Shown in pieces: positions 17,776-26,065 of a stretch of DNA of 64,000 nt. Both the position numbers and the translations under genes were made by a program. The notes under the pieces are model-generated. The model saw nothing but the letters and a program-made list of their open reading frames with translations. It made no database searches and was not told the origin of the DNA. The number at the start of each line of letters is the position of its first letter. Within the stretch, counting starts at the first letter, position 1. The stretch covers positions 124,001-188,000 of the forward strand of contig NZ_WIXM01000005.1 in assembly GCF_010993965.1 (NCBI RefSeq). The letters run 5' to 3'. Origin of the DNA: Gracilibacillus sp. YIM 98692. GTDB taxonomy: Bacteria > Bacillota > Bacilli > Bacillales > Amphibacillaceae.

Positions 17776-19167
17776 TCAACTGCCGGAGTTCCGTTCTTCT
17801 TTTGCTATTTTCATAAATGATTTCGTCTCGGTTACCACAATGCCAGATAAAGCAAGTAAACCAATCAAGTTAGGAAACGCCATCAGCCCATTCATGACAT
17901 CAGAGAAATGAAATACAACATCTAAGGATACTACGGCACCAACAAAAACAAAGACGATAAAAATATAGCGATATACTTTTACTCCTTTTTCTCCCATTAA
18001 ATAAAATACCGATTTTTCTCCATAATACGACCAGCCGAGTATGGTGGAAAAGGTAAAGAACAAAATGCCGAACGTTACGATATAAGAACCTGCTGTTCCT
18101 AAGAAATGTGCGAACGAGGCACTAGTTAAAGCAGAACCGTCTAAACCGCTATCCCATTGATCCGCCATTACAATCGTAATACCAGTTATCGAACAAACAA
18201 CAATAGTATCGATAAATACTTGTGTCATGGAGACTAATGCTTGTCTTGCAGGGTAATCAGTTCTAGCAGCAGCTGCGGCTATAGGTGCAGAACCTAACCC
18301 AGCTTCGTTCGAGAAGACACCACGTGCTACCCCATATCGAATAACTGTTCCAAGTAGACCTCCTGTAACGGCTTGACCTGTAAAGGCATCATGAAAAATA
18401 AATCCGATAGCTTCAGGTACTAAATCCACATGTAATATAATTAACAAGAGTCCACCAAGGATATAAAAAGCACCCATGACCGGGACAAAGTAAGCAGTGA
18501 CACGTCCAATGCTTTTAATACCGCCTATAATGACAAGTGCAGCTAATAATGCAAAAACAACCCCTGTTATAACTGGGGAAATAGAAAAAGACTCTTCTAA
18601 AGAAGTTGCCGCTGTATTGGATTGCACCATGTTACCAATTCCAAAAGCAGCAATGGATGCAAAAATTGCGAACAAAACCCCTAAAAAGCGACCTAGCTTC
18701 TTATTATGAAGCCCTCGTTCTAAGTAATACATAGGGCCGCCAGCCATTTCTCCATTTGCATTTTCTACACGGTATTTGACTGCTAATAGTGCTTCCGCAT
18801 ATTTTGTAGCCATACCAACAAGTGCTGTAATCCACATCCAAAATACAGCACCAGGCCCACCTGCTACGACAGCTGTTGCCACACCGGCAATATTTCCAGT
18901 ACCAATCGTTGCTGCCATCGCTGTTGTGAGAGCTTGAAAGTGGCTGATATCCCCTTTTGATTGTTGGTCTTGATTTTTGCTGAAGGATAGTTTCAATGCG
19001 TACGGAAGGGCTCTAAACTGCAGGAATATGAGACGGAATGTTAAATATAAGCCTGTACCAACTAATAACAGGAGTAACGGTGGTCCCCATACCCAACCCC
19101 CAATTTCACTAAGAACGTCTGCCCCTTGTTCGTTTACCTTTGTTAACCAACTCCAAAAATATTCCAT
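17776..19167 (-). CDS. Alanine/glycine:cation symporter (AGCS family)
   Basis: A 463-residue integral membrane protein of the AGCS (SSF-independent, sodium- or proton-coupled) amino acid transporter family. Diagnostic stretches are 'AATIGTGNIAGVATAVVAGGPGAVFWMW' (around residues 90-115) and 'GVFSNEAGLGSAPIAAAAA' (about 290-308). About ten hydrophobic segments are visible. It takes up alanine, glycine or possibly glutamine, as AlsT-type relatives do. Start ATG 19167 follows AAAGGAGGATAAG. It is divergent from fabI. Confidence 0.92.
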   Translation of the reverse strand: MEYFWSWLTKVNEQGADVLSEIGGWVWGPPLLLLLVGTGLYLTFRLIFLQFRALPYALKLSFSKNQDQQSKGDISHFQALTTAMAATIGTGNIAGVATAVVAGGPGAVFWMWITALVGMATKYAEALLAVKYRVENANGEMAGGPMYYLERGLHNKKLGRFLGVLFAIFASIAAFGIGNMVQSNTAATSLEESFSISPVITGVVFALLAALVIIGGIKSIGRVTAYFVPVMGAFYILGGLLLIILHVDLVPEAIGFIFHDAFTGQAVTGGLLGTVIRYGVARGVFSNEAGLGSAPIAAAAARTDYPARQALVSMTQVFIDTIVVCSITGITIVMADQWDSGLDGSALTSASFAHFLGTAGSYIVTFGILFFTFSTILGWSYYGEKSVFYLMGEKGVKVYRYIFIVFVFVGAVVSLDVVFHFSDVMNGLMAFPNLIGLLALSGIVVTETKSFMKIAKEERNSGS

Positions 19168-19273
19168 GCCTTATCCTCCTTTATTTAAAAAGTTATTCAA
19201 ATTATTCCAATAAATGCAAAAAAATGCAAGGGGGGATATTTTCAAGTATTTTGCTGAATCTAATGACATACAT

Positions 19274-19303
19274 TTGTCGTTACGAATGGATTTGTGTCAT
19301 AAT
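19274..19303 (+). promoter_or_regulatory. Candidate promoter of fabI
   Basis: TTGTCG (19274-19279), an 18-base spacer and CATAAT (19298-19303) lie 59 bases before the fabI ATG. No convincing FapR operator was seen. Confidence 0.4.
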
Positions 19304-19361
19304 CACTATGACGAGTTTTCACAACACCAACATGAAACGAAAAATCGGCTAGGAGGACACA

Positions 19362-20141
19362 ATGGAAGATTTACTAAAACTTAAAGGAAAAAACATGGTG
19401 ATTATGGGGGTTGCGAATGAACGAAGCCTTGCGTGGGGTGTGGCCAAATCACTTCATCAAGCAGGCGCTAACCTTATTTTCACCTATCGTAAAGAACGTT
19501 CTTTATCTAAGTTAAACAAATTACTTGAAAAAACAGACCTTGAGGCAAAACTTGTCTTATCGTGTGATGTAAATAATGATGAAAGCATCCAAGAAACATT
19601 TTCTAAAATTGGCGAAGAAGTAGGCACCATACATGGTGTAGTTCACTCGATTGCGTATGCACATGGAGAGGATTTAAAAAATCGCTTTGTGGAAACATCA
19701 CGGGATGGTTACAGTTTTGCACAGGATACTAGTGCCTATTCCCTCATTGCTGTCGCACGCGAAGCGAAACCTTTTATGACAGAAGGCGGTTCGATTATAG
19801 CTATGAGTTATCTCGGAGCAGAGCGGGCTGTAGAAGGTTATAATGTAATGGGTGTTGCCAAAGCGGCATTGGAATCTTCTGTAAAATATTTAGCAATGGA
19901 TTTAGGGAAAGAGAATATTCGCGTCAATGCTATTTCAGCAGGAGCGATAAAAACATTAGCAGCAAAAGGGGTGCCATCTTTTAATGAAATTCTTCATAAA
20001 ATAGAAGAAACAGCACCACTGAAACGAAATGTTACGCAAGATGACGTAGGCGATATGTCCTTAGCCATGCTAAGCAACCTGTCCAGAGGGGTGACAGGAG
20101 AAATCATCTACGTAGATTCCGGTTATAATATTTTAGGATAA
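19362..20141 (+). CDS. fabI: Enoyl-[acyl-carrier-protein] reductase
   Basis: FabI performs the last reduction in each round of fatty acid elongation, using NAD(P)H. The 259-residue protein has the FabI-type nucleotide region 'IMGVANERSLAWGVAKSL' (14-31), the 'HSIAYAH' strand, and the catalytic Tyr150, Tyr160 and Lys167 in 'SYLGAERAVEGYNVMGVAK' (Y-x6-K spacing, which separates FabI from FabG). 'AISAGAIKTLAA' follows as the flexible substrate loop. Start ATG 19362 follows AGGAGGA. Monocistronic, ending in a strong terminator. Confidence 0.95.
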   Translation: MEDLLKLKGKNMVIMGVANERSLAWGVAKSLHQAGANLIFTYRKERSLSKLNKLLEKTDLEAKLVLSCDVNNDESIQETFSKIGEEVGTIHGVVHSIAYAHGEDLKNRFVETSRDGYSFAQDTSAYSLIAVAREAKPFMTEGGSIIAMSYLGAERAVEGYNVMGVAKAALESSVKYLAMDLGKENIRVNAISAGAIKTLAAKGVPSFNEILHKIEETAPLKRNVTQDDVGDMSLAMLSNLSRGVTGEIIYVDSGYNILG

Positions 20142-20153
20142 TATTTTCCTAAA

Positions 20154-20186
20154 AAAGAGTACACAGCTCGTTGTGTACTCTTTTTA
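20154..20186 (+). terminator. Terminator of fabI
   Basis: GAGTACACA and TGTGTACTC pair perfectly over 9 bp with a 6-base loop and are followed by TTTTTATTT. Confidence 0.92.
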
Positions 20187-20263
20187 TTTCAAATTTTGTC
20201 GAATGAATATTTTGGTGGTAAATTAGAATGGTCGGATGATATTTTAAACGGGGGGATGACGGT

Positions 20264-20842
20264 ATGGGTTGGAAAAAATGGTTATTCTATTCTTTGCCTC
20301 TTTTTCTACTGCTCATTGGTTTTATTGTGTTGATTAATTTACATAAGTTTTTAGTATTAGAACAGCAGCCGAAAAAAGCAGATGCCATCTTAGTGTTAAG
20401 CGGTGGCAAAGGGGATCGTGAAGCAGAAGCAGCCAAGCTCTATCATGAAGGATGGAGTGATACCATTATCGTCACTGGCGCCCTTGTTGGCTGGGAAACC
20501 TACACATCCGAGATCATGACAGAGCATTTAATAGAACTCGATGTGCCAAAAGACGCCATTTACTCTTATAAAGAAGTGACCAGCACCAGAGAAGAAGCAG
20601 AACTATCGATACCGCTGCTGCGCGAATTAGACGTCAACACTCTCATCCTTGTCACCAATAAATATCACTCCGCACGAGCAACATGGATTTTCCAAAAAAC
20701 ATTAAAAGAAAAAAACATCGAAGTCATCTCCGTACCCGTACGCGACGATGTGTATGATCAGAATTGGTGGAAAAACCATGAAACAAGAAAGCACGGAGCA
20801 AGCGAAGTATTAAAATTCATTTGGGAACTATTCCGATTATAA
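20264..20842 (+). CDS. YdcF/SanA family protein (DUF218)
   Basis: A 192-residue protein with one N-terminal membrane segment (residues 7-28) and a DUF218 domain: 'ADAILVLSGGKGDREAEAAKLY' (about 41-62), 'VTGALVGWE', 'TSTREEAELSIPLL' and 'LVTNKYHSARATWIF'. Members are thought to act in envelope or peptidoglycan metabolism at the membrane, though their reaction is not established. Start ATG 20264 follows GGGGGGATGA. A weak hairpin at 20854-20887 follows and overlaps the end of a small ORF on the other strand. Confidence 0.85.
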   Translation: MGWKKWLFYSLPLFLLLIGFIVLINLHKFLVLEQQPKKADAILVLSGGKGDREAEAAKLYHEGWSDTIIVTGALVGWETYTSEIMTEHLIELDVPKDAIYSYKEVTSTREEAELSIPLLRELDVNTLILVTNKYHSARATWIFQKTLKEKNIEVISVPVRDDVYDQNWWKNHETRKHGASEVLKFIWELFRL

Positions 20843-20874
20843 CGTAACAGCAAAAGGGAAGCAGAACTCAATTT

Positions 20875-20988
20875 CTACTTCCCCCTTAAATGCCGTTCCA
20901 TTTCCTCATCACACCTGCCAGCAACCACCAGACAGCAATATAATACAAACGTAATCAACGACATCAACCCGCCAACAATCCACCACAT
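20875..20988 (-). CDS. Small membrane protein, 37 residues
   Basis: A short frame on the minus strand: ATG 20988, stop TAG at 20875-20877. The product starts MWWIVGGLMSLITFVLYCC, giving one hydrophobic segment over residues 2-24, then a charged tail with two Glu-Glu-type acidic turns (CDEEMERHLRGK). A GTGAGGA ribosome binding site lies 10 bases upstream. It fills the otherwise empty 340-base gap between the ydcF-like gene and the MFS gene. I do not recognise the family with certainty. Support is the start context plus the membrane-segment and charged-tail layout, not homology. Confidence 0.55.
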   Translation of the reverse strand: MWWIVGGLMSLITFVLYCCLVVAGRCDEEMERHLRGK

Positions 20989-21183
20989 ACTGCGCGATCC
21001 TCACTTTCAATCTCTTATGTCCGAGCTTCTAACGACATGTACTAGGAGCACACGTGCGATTTCCCTCTTTATTTTTTACAAAAAAGCATGAGGATATACG
21101 TTCATAAAGTGCATATTGTTTTTATCGTTAGTGCGTCTTGCGTTATAATATATTTCGACTATCGAAATAAAGGAGTCCTGCTT

Positions 21184-22371
21184 GTGGGTCAATCGCAAAG
21201 GAAAAAAGAGAAGATTTGGACGAAGGATTTTGCCCTGATTTGCTTGGCAAATTTTTTTATATTTTTAGGGTTTCAGATGACGTTGCCGACGATTCCGTTG
21301 TTTGTGCAGCATTTGGGTGGAAGTGATGAGTTTATTGGGATTATTACGGGGATTTTTACGTTTTCTGCCTTAATTTTACGCCCGACTGCTGGGCATGCGT
21401 TGGAGTCTAAGGGACGGCAGTATGTATATATGATTGGTCTTGGGATTTTTGTGATTTCGATTGGATCGTATGCGTTTATTACAAGTATTGTCTTTTTGTT
21501 TATCATGCGTTGTGTGCAAGGGTTAGGCTGGGGGTTTTCGACGACGGCTACCGGGACGATAGCGACAGATTTAATTCCGCAGAGCAGGCGTGGAGAAGGG
21601 ATGGGCTATTTTGGTCTTTCTGGTAATATTGCGCTTGCTTTTGGCCCGGCATTAGGGCTCACTTTATATGGGTACATTTCGTTTACAATGTTGTTTTTGA
21701 TATGTTCGGCATTGGGATTAGTGGCTTTTTTGTTGTCTAGTCTGATTGCGTACAAACCTGTTGACCCTGAAGCGAAAAAGGTTACTGCTCCTCGATTTGA
21801 TGTGTTGGAGAAAAAGGCATTGCGGCCGTCACTGTTGTTGTTTTTTATTACGACATGCTTTGGAGGAATTGCTTCATTCCTGCCGTTATATGCGGAGCAG
21901 GAAGATGTTGCAGGTATTGAAGTTTATTTTTTTGTGTTTGCGATTTTCTTGATGATTACTCGGACGTTTGCGGGGCAATTGTATGATAGAAAAGGGCATA
22001 TTGTCGTGTTTTTGCCTGGGACGATTTCGATTCTTACAGCGATGGTATTATTATCATGGCTGCCAAATTCTTTTGTTCTATTTTTAGCTGCAGCGTTGTA
22101 TGGATTAGGGTTTGGTACAGTACAACCTGCGCTTCAGGCATGGGCGGTGAATCAGGCGCCTGATAATCGTAAAGGAATGGCGAATGCGACTTTCTTCTCC
22201 TTCTTCGATATGGGAGTAGGCGTTGGTGCGATTGGTTTTGGCTTTATTGCATCTGCATTTGGCTATCGCTATATTTATATCGCAGCAGCTGTTTCTATCA
22301 TGACATCGATAGTATTGTATATTTCGTTGTTGATAAAAGATAAAAAAATGCAGCAGCAGGGGGCCGTTTAA
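21184..22371 (+). CDS. MFS transporter
   Basis: A 395-residue major facilitator with 12 predicted membrane segments. Segments typical of drug or metabolite exporters are 'TLPTIPLFVQHLGGSDEFIGIITG' after TM1, 'RPTAGHALESKGRQYVY' as the loop 2-3 motif A, and 'GRGEGMGYFG'-like 'RRGEGMGYFGLSG' after TM4. GTG 21184 is chosen because AAAGGAG precedes it; the longer frame to 21088 lacks a binding site and its residues are not family-like. The substrate is unknown. Confidence 0.85.
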   Translation: MGQSQRKKEKIWTKDFALICLANFFIFLGFQMTLPTIPLFVQHLGGSDEFIGIITGIFTFSALILRPTAGHALESKGRQYVYMIGLGIFVISIGSYAFITSIVFLFIMRCVQGLGWGFSTTATGTIATDLIPQSRRGEGMGYFGLSGNIALAFGPALGLTLYGYISFTMLFLICSALGLVAFLLSSLIAYKPVDPEAKKVTAPRFDVLEKKALRPSLLLFFITTCFGGIASFLPLYAEQEDVAGIEVYFFVFAIFLMITRTFAGQLYDRKGHIVVFLPGTISILTAMVLLSWLPNSFVLFLAAALYGLGFGTVQPALQAWAVNQAPDNRKGMANATFFSFFDMGVGVGAIGFGFIASAFGYRYIYIAAAVSIMTSIVLYISLLIKDKKMQQQGAV

Positions 22372-22407
22372 TAAGCTAAACTTGGAAAAGAAAGATTCAC
22401 TAGACAC

Positions 22408-22447
22408 GCAACTGGAATATACTATAAGCCACGCATATTCCAGTTGC
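22408..22447. terminator. Perfect hairpin between convergent genes
   Basis: GCAACTGGAATAT (22408-22420) pairs perfectly with ATATTCCAGTTGC (22435-22447) over 13 bp. It separates the MFS gene and hemAT; no T-run follows on either strand, so termination strength is uncertain. Confidence 0.6.
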
Positions 22448-22464
22448 TTGATAGGATATAAGTC

Positions 22465-23775
22465 CTAATACTCGGTATCTACTGAATTGGTCATATTGAC
22501 TAAATTATCAATGGCAGAAGAGATTTGATGGAATGACTGATTCACTTGTTCTAAACTATTAAAAAATTGGGAGATTTCATTTTCAATCGTATTGTTTTGC
22601 CCCTTTGATTGATTCATTTGTGAAACTAGATCTTCAAAAAATTGATAGATTTGTTTGATATTTTGTGAATTATCTGTAACGGATTCTTGGACTTCATCGA
22701 CATAATTGGCTACTTTGGCAACTTGTGAGTTGGTTTCTTCGATTAATCCTGTCACATTACTCACAGAATTTTTAGTTTGTTCCGCTAGTTTGCGTACTTC
22801 ATCCGCTACTACGGCAAATCCTTTTCCTTCTTCCCCTGCACGTGCTGCTTCGATTGCTGCGTTAAGCGCTAATAGATTGGTCTGTTCCGCAATGTCTGTC
22901 ACCATACTGACAATCGATTCAATTTGATTAGATATTTCGGCTAGACGATTGGTTTCTTGTTCAATATCCTGCATTTTAACTTCCATTTGCCCCATTTTTT
23001 CTTCTTGCTTTTGCAAGTCATTTCTTCGCTCTTGTGATGTTTGTTCAATTTGTTCAGATGTTTTGGAACCTTTTTGAGCATAAGCTAAAATATCTTCTAA
23101 TTGCTCCACAAGTGATTGGGAAGATGCTGCAGATTGTTGGAAAATGCCTGCTAATTCTTCTGATGTGTCTTTAATTTTTTGATGGATTTCTTCTTTTGCT
23201 GCTTCTTGCTCTTCATGTACCCGGTTTACTTCTAATTGATAAGCATCTAGTACTAATTGCTGTTCTAAGTTTAATATTTTGGATGTTGCCGATATCGCTT
23301 GATAAAACTCATTTTTATCGGATATGTTTTCATCTAAAATAGCTAGTAAAGAGTTTAGCAAATCTTGAAAGGCACACATATACCATTTCGGTTCTAATCC
23401 AATTTGAAAATGAATATGTGCAATTTTTATTCGTTTTTCCATAAAGGCTTGATCGATTTGTCCATTAAACATTTCTTGTATATGAACTATTAATGTTTGC
23501 TTTAATCGTTCTACTGAACTATTCGATTCGATAATGTCCATCAGGGATGTTTCATATTCTAAGTTTTTATAAAATTGATCGACAATTCTTTCAATATTTT
23601 GTTCGATAAATGGTTTGATTTGACACAAAACTACAAGATCTGTTTCCTTTAAATCTACCATCTGTATCTGTTTATAGAAGGTGCTGTCCGGTTCAATATC
23701 CATAAATACATCATGATTATCCATTTCTACTACAAAAGTTTGTTGTGATTCTTTTTTCTTAAATAGATTTCGCAC
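22465..23775 (-). CDS. hemAT: Heme-based aerotaxis transducer HemAT
   Basis: A soluble 436-residue oxygen sensor that signals to the CheA chemotaxis kinase. Residues 25-190 are a globin-coupled sensor domain; His122 in '[14 protein letters not shown]' is the proximal heme ligand, and Tyr69 and Tyr132 match the distal and proximal tyrosines of B. subtilis HemAT as I recall. Residues about 230-425 form the methyl-accepting coiled coil with the conserved hairpin tip '[21 protein letters not shown]'. No membrane segment is present. The start is GTG 23775, 8 bases from TGGAGGC. Confidence 0.93.
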   Translation of the reverse strand: MRNLFKKKESQQTFVVEMDNHDVFMDIEPDSTFYKQIQMVDLKETDLVVLCQIKPFIEQNIERIVDQFYKNLEYETSLMDIIESNSSVERLKQTLIVHIQEMFNGQIDQAFMEKRIKIAHIHFQIGLEPKWYMCAFQDLLNSLLAILDENISDKNEFYQAISATSKILNLEQQLVLDAYQLEVNRVHEEQEAAKEEIHQKIKDTSEELAGIFQQSAASSQSLVEQLEDILAYAQKGSKTSEQIEQTSQERRNDLQKQEEKMGQMEVKMQDIEQETNRLAEISNQIESIVSMVTDIAEQTNLLALNAAIEAARAGEEGKGFAVVADEVRKLAEQTKNSVSNVTGLIEETNSQVAKVANYVDEVQESVTDNSQNIKQIYQFFEDLVSQMNQSKGQNNTIENEISQFFNSLEQVNQSFHQISSAIDNLVNMTNSVDTEY

Positions 23776-23805
23776 TGTGATGCCTCCATATAAGTAATAG
23801 AATAT

Positions 23806-23996
23806 TTGTCATAGGTATATGATACCATATATATATATGAAGTTGGCACTCTTTTTTGCATTTTTGAATCTAGCAAATTTTTAACATATGATAGCAAATG
23901 GATAAAACATGTGGAAATCGTGCTAAAGAAGGGAAACTGTCTATTTTTTGTTGGATATATTCTGACAACAATGTAGACAGTTTTTATTTTTTTTAG
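23806..23996 (+). promoter_or_regulatory. Candidate promoter and orphan intrinsic terminator before ydaJ
   Basis: TTGTCA (23806-23811) with a 17-base spacer to ATATAT makes a possible promoter. Downstream, AAACTGTCTA (23934-23943) pairs with TAGACAGTTT (23974-23983), then TTATTTTTTTT, a good intrinsic terminator on the plus strand with no gene behind it. The pair could make a short RNA or an attenuated leader for the ydaJ operon, which starts at 24109. Nothing else is seen in this 333-base divergent gap. Confidence 0.45.
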
Positions 23997-24108
23997 GACT
24001 TTAGTTTTGTGTAATGAAACAAAATTAGTTCTAATTCACTGACAGCCTTTCATATACTTTTATTAAAAGTAGAAAGCCATGTGTGCAAGGATGTTAGGGG
24101 TATGATGA

Positions 24109-25197
24109 ATGAAAAGATCCCGGAGAATGGTTGTAATTATATTAACTGCAGCTTTGCTTCTCACTATAGTATTTCTATTAAAAGACAGAAACTCCACACC
24201 CGAAATACCGTTAGATACACCACACGAACAATTCATTTGGAAGGAGATGCTCAATCAAAATCTATTATTAAAAACAACACTTCAATCCCATTCAAGTGAT
24301 TACTCTTTGTCCGAAACGATTGGTCTGTGGATGGAGTATGCCGTACTGACCGATAATTATCCTCTCTTTGAGATAGCATACCAACAATTAGATCAATACT
24401 TTGTAACAAGTCAAGGTTTTATACATTGGAGAATAAAGGAAAATGGCCAAACAACAGAACAAGTGAACGCATTTATGGATGACATAAGAATTATTCATGC
24501 ATTATTAGGCGCAGAAGAACACTGGAATAAGAGCAAGTATAACAAAATGGCTCGAAAAATAACTAAAGCATTAGTGATACAAGGAACATATAAACAGATG
24601 TTTGTTGATTTTTATGATTGGGAGCATGATAGGAAAAGTCCTTCCATCTCTGTACAGTATTTAGATATTCAAACAATACGAAGGCTATATGCTTTAGGTT
24701 GGATTGATCAAAACATTTTAAACCAAGTAGAACAAGTCGCGATAGAAGCATCTCATCAATCTAGTCCTTTGTATCCGACCAGGTATCATATAGATACGAA
24801 TCAGTTTATCCAGGAAGATACAGTGAATCTGATAGAACAAATGTATACCGCTTATCATTTTGCGAAAGCTGGTATCCAAACAGACAGATTTTTGGCATTT
24901 CTTACACAAGAGCTAGCAGAACATGACAAACTATATGGTCAATATGATACAGATGATCTGACGCCAGTGGTTGGTTATGAATCACCAGCTCTTTATGGTT
25001 TAGCAATTCTCTATACATTAAGCATCGAGGAATATGATATGGCATTACAATTCTATAACAAGCTCCAAGCATTACAAACAAAAGCTGGTTCTTTTAAAGG
25101 GGCATATCTAGATTCGTCCACAAGTGATACACATATTTTTGACAACCTTGTTCCTCTAATAGCAGAGAGGAGACTAATGGAAATTGAAATGGATTGA
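24109..25197 (+). CDS. ydaJ: YdaJ-like GH8-type exopolysaccharide protein
   Basis: A 362-residue protein with an N-terminal membrane anchor or signal (residues 7-25) and an alpha/alpha-barrel-like body resembling glycoside hydrolase family 8, the family of BcsZ cellulases. Visible: 'AVLTDNYPLFEIAYQQL', 'FMDDIRIIHALLGA', 'YDTDDLTPVVGYESPALYG'. In B. subtilis ydaJ opens the ydaJKLMN operon for a c-di-GMP-controlled exopolysaccharide; the order here is the same. Likely it trims or processes the polymer at the outer membrane face. Start ATG 24109 follows GTTAGGGG; the end overlaps the next gene by 14 bases. Confidence 0.75.
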   Translation: MKRSRRMVVIILTAALLLTIVFLLKDRNSTPEIPLDTPHEQFIWKEMLNQNLLLKTTLQSHSSDYSLSETIGLWMEYAVLTDNYPLFEIAYQQLDQYFVTSQGFIHWRIKENGQTTEQVNAFMDDIRIIHALLGAEEHWNKSKYNKMARKITKALVIQGTYKQMFVDFYDWEHDRKSPSISVQYLDIQTIRRLYALGWIDQNILNQVEQVAIEASHQSSPLYPTRYHIDTNQFIQEDTVNLIEQMYTAYHFAKAGIQTDRFLAFLTQELAEHDKLYGQYDTDDLTPVVGYESPALYGLAILYTLSIEEYDMALQFYNKLQALQTKAGSFKGAYLDSSTSDTHIFDNLVPLIAERRLMEIEMD

Positions 25198-26065
25198 TAG
25201 TCATCGTTTGCTTATCAGCACATGCTTGCTTCTATTCTATACTTTTTCTATTTCCTTTTATTTTTTTATGTACACCAATCAAACCCATTTAGATAAAACG
25301 CTATATGTTTCCATTATGATTTTAACACTTATCGGAATATCGAAAGGTACACTGATTAGTCTGGGAATTAGTTTATTGGTTATTTTTATTTTTGGCAGTT
25401 ATATGATCTGGTTGCAATTTCATTTTGCAAATAGCATTGTAACCGAATCAGAAATGGCAATGGAACCGTTCTTCACTATTAAAGATATGTTCGTTTGGCA
25501 AATAGCCTTCCTAATATCTTCCTTTGTTTCTGGACATTTTCATCATCAAAAAGAATTGCTCATCAAAAAGTATCGTTATTGGGAGAAACAATTTAACCAA
25601 TTAGTCACTATTGATTCAGTGACTGCATTTGATAATAAGAGGCGTTTTTTCCTTCAATTAAAGACTGAATTCAAACGTGCAGAGAGCTATCAACAACATT
25701 TCACATTGTTGTTAATGAAAATAAAAAATTGGGAAGCATTTAAGCGTCTTTACGGAAATGAAGAGGCAACGCATTTATTGCAATATTTTTCTGGTGAATT
25801 AAGGAAAATGTTAAGGGAAAGTGATAGCCGATTTCGCATTACAGAGGATACTTTTGCTTTTATTTTACCGGAGACACCTAAAAGTGATGTAGAGAAGATT
25901 ATTAAAAATCTGGTGGAAAATAATAGTGATTTTTCGTTAAAAAGTAAAGATCGTCTGATCACCCTTCATTTTGAGTTTGGATATATATTATATGATGAGC
26001 AATTAGAGGATGATATGAGGATGTATAACGATGCGCTTGATGAACTTAACAGTTATGTTGATTAG
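25184..26065 (+). CDS. ydaK: YdaK-like degenerate GGDEF protein (c-di-GMP receptor)
   Basis: A 293-residue membrane protein: four hydrophobic segments in residues 8-115, then a GGDEF-fold domain at about 140-290. The catalytic GGDEF motif is replaced by TEDTF (220-224), so it should not make c-di-GMP. The inhibitory I-site RESD (211-214), five residues upstream, is intact, so it should still bind c-di-GMP. This is the pattern of B. subtilis YdaK, which switches on exopolysaccharide synthesis. Start is TTG 25184, 11 bases after GAGAGGAG, inside the ydaJ end. It overlaps ydaL by 35 bases. Confidence 0.88.
   Translation: MKWIDSHRLLISTCLLLFYTFSISFYFFMYTNQTHLDKTLYVSIMILTLIGISKGTLISLGISLLVIFIFGSYMIWLQFHFANSIVTESEMAMEPFFTIKDMFVWQIAFLISSFVSGHFHHQKELLIKKYRYWEKQFNQLVTIDSVTAFDNKRRFFLQLKTEFKRAESYQQHFTLLLMKIKNWEAFKRLYGNEEATHLLQYFSGELRKMLRESDSRFRITEDTFAFILPETPKSDVEKIIKNLVENNSDFSLKSKDRLITLHFEFGYILYDEQLEDDMRMYNDALDELNSYVD

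Noticed and set aside
23806-23996. c-di-GMP riboswitch before the exopolysaccharide operon
   Set aside because: I see none of the conserved GEMM-I or GEMM-II core sequences, only a terminator-like hairpin.
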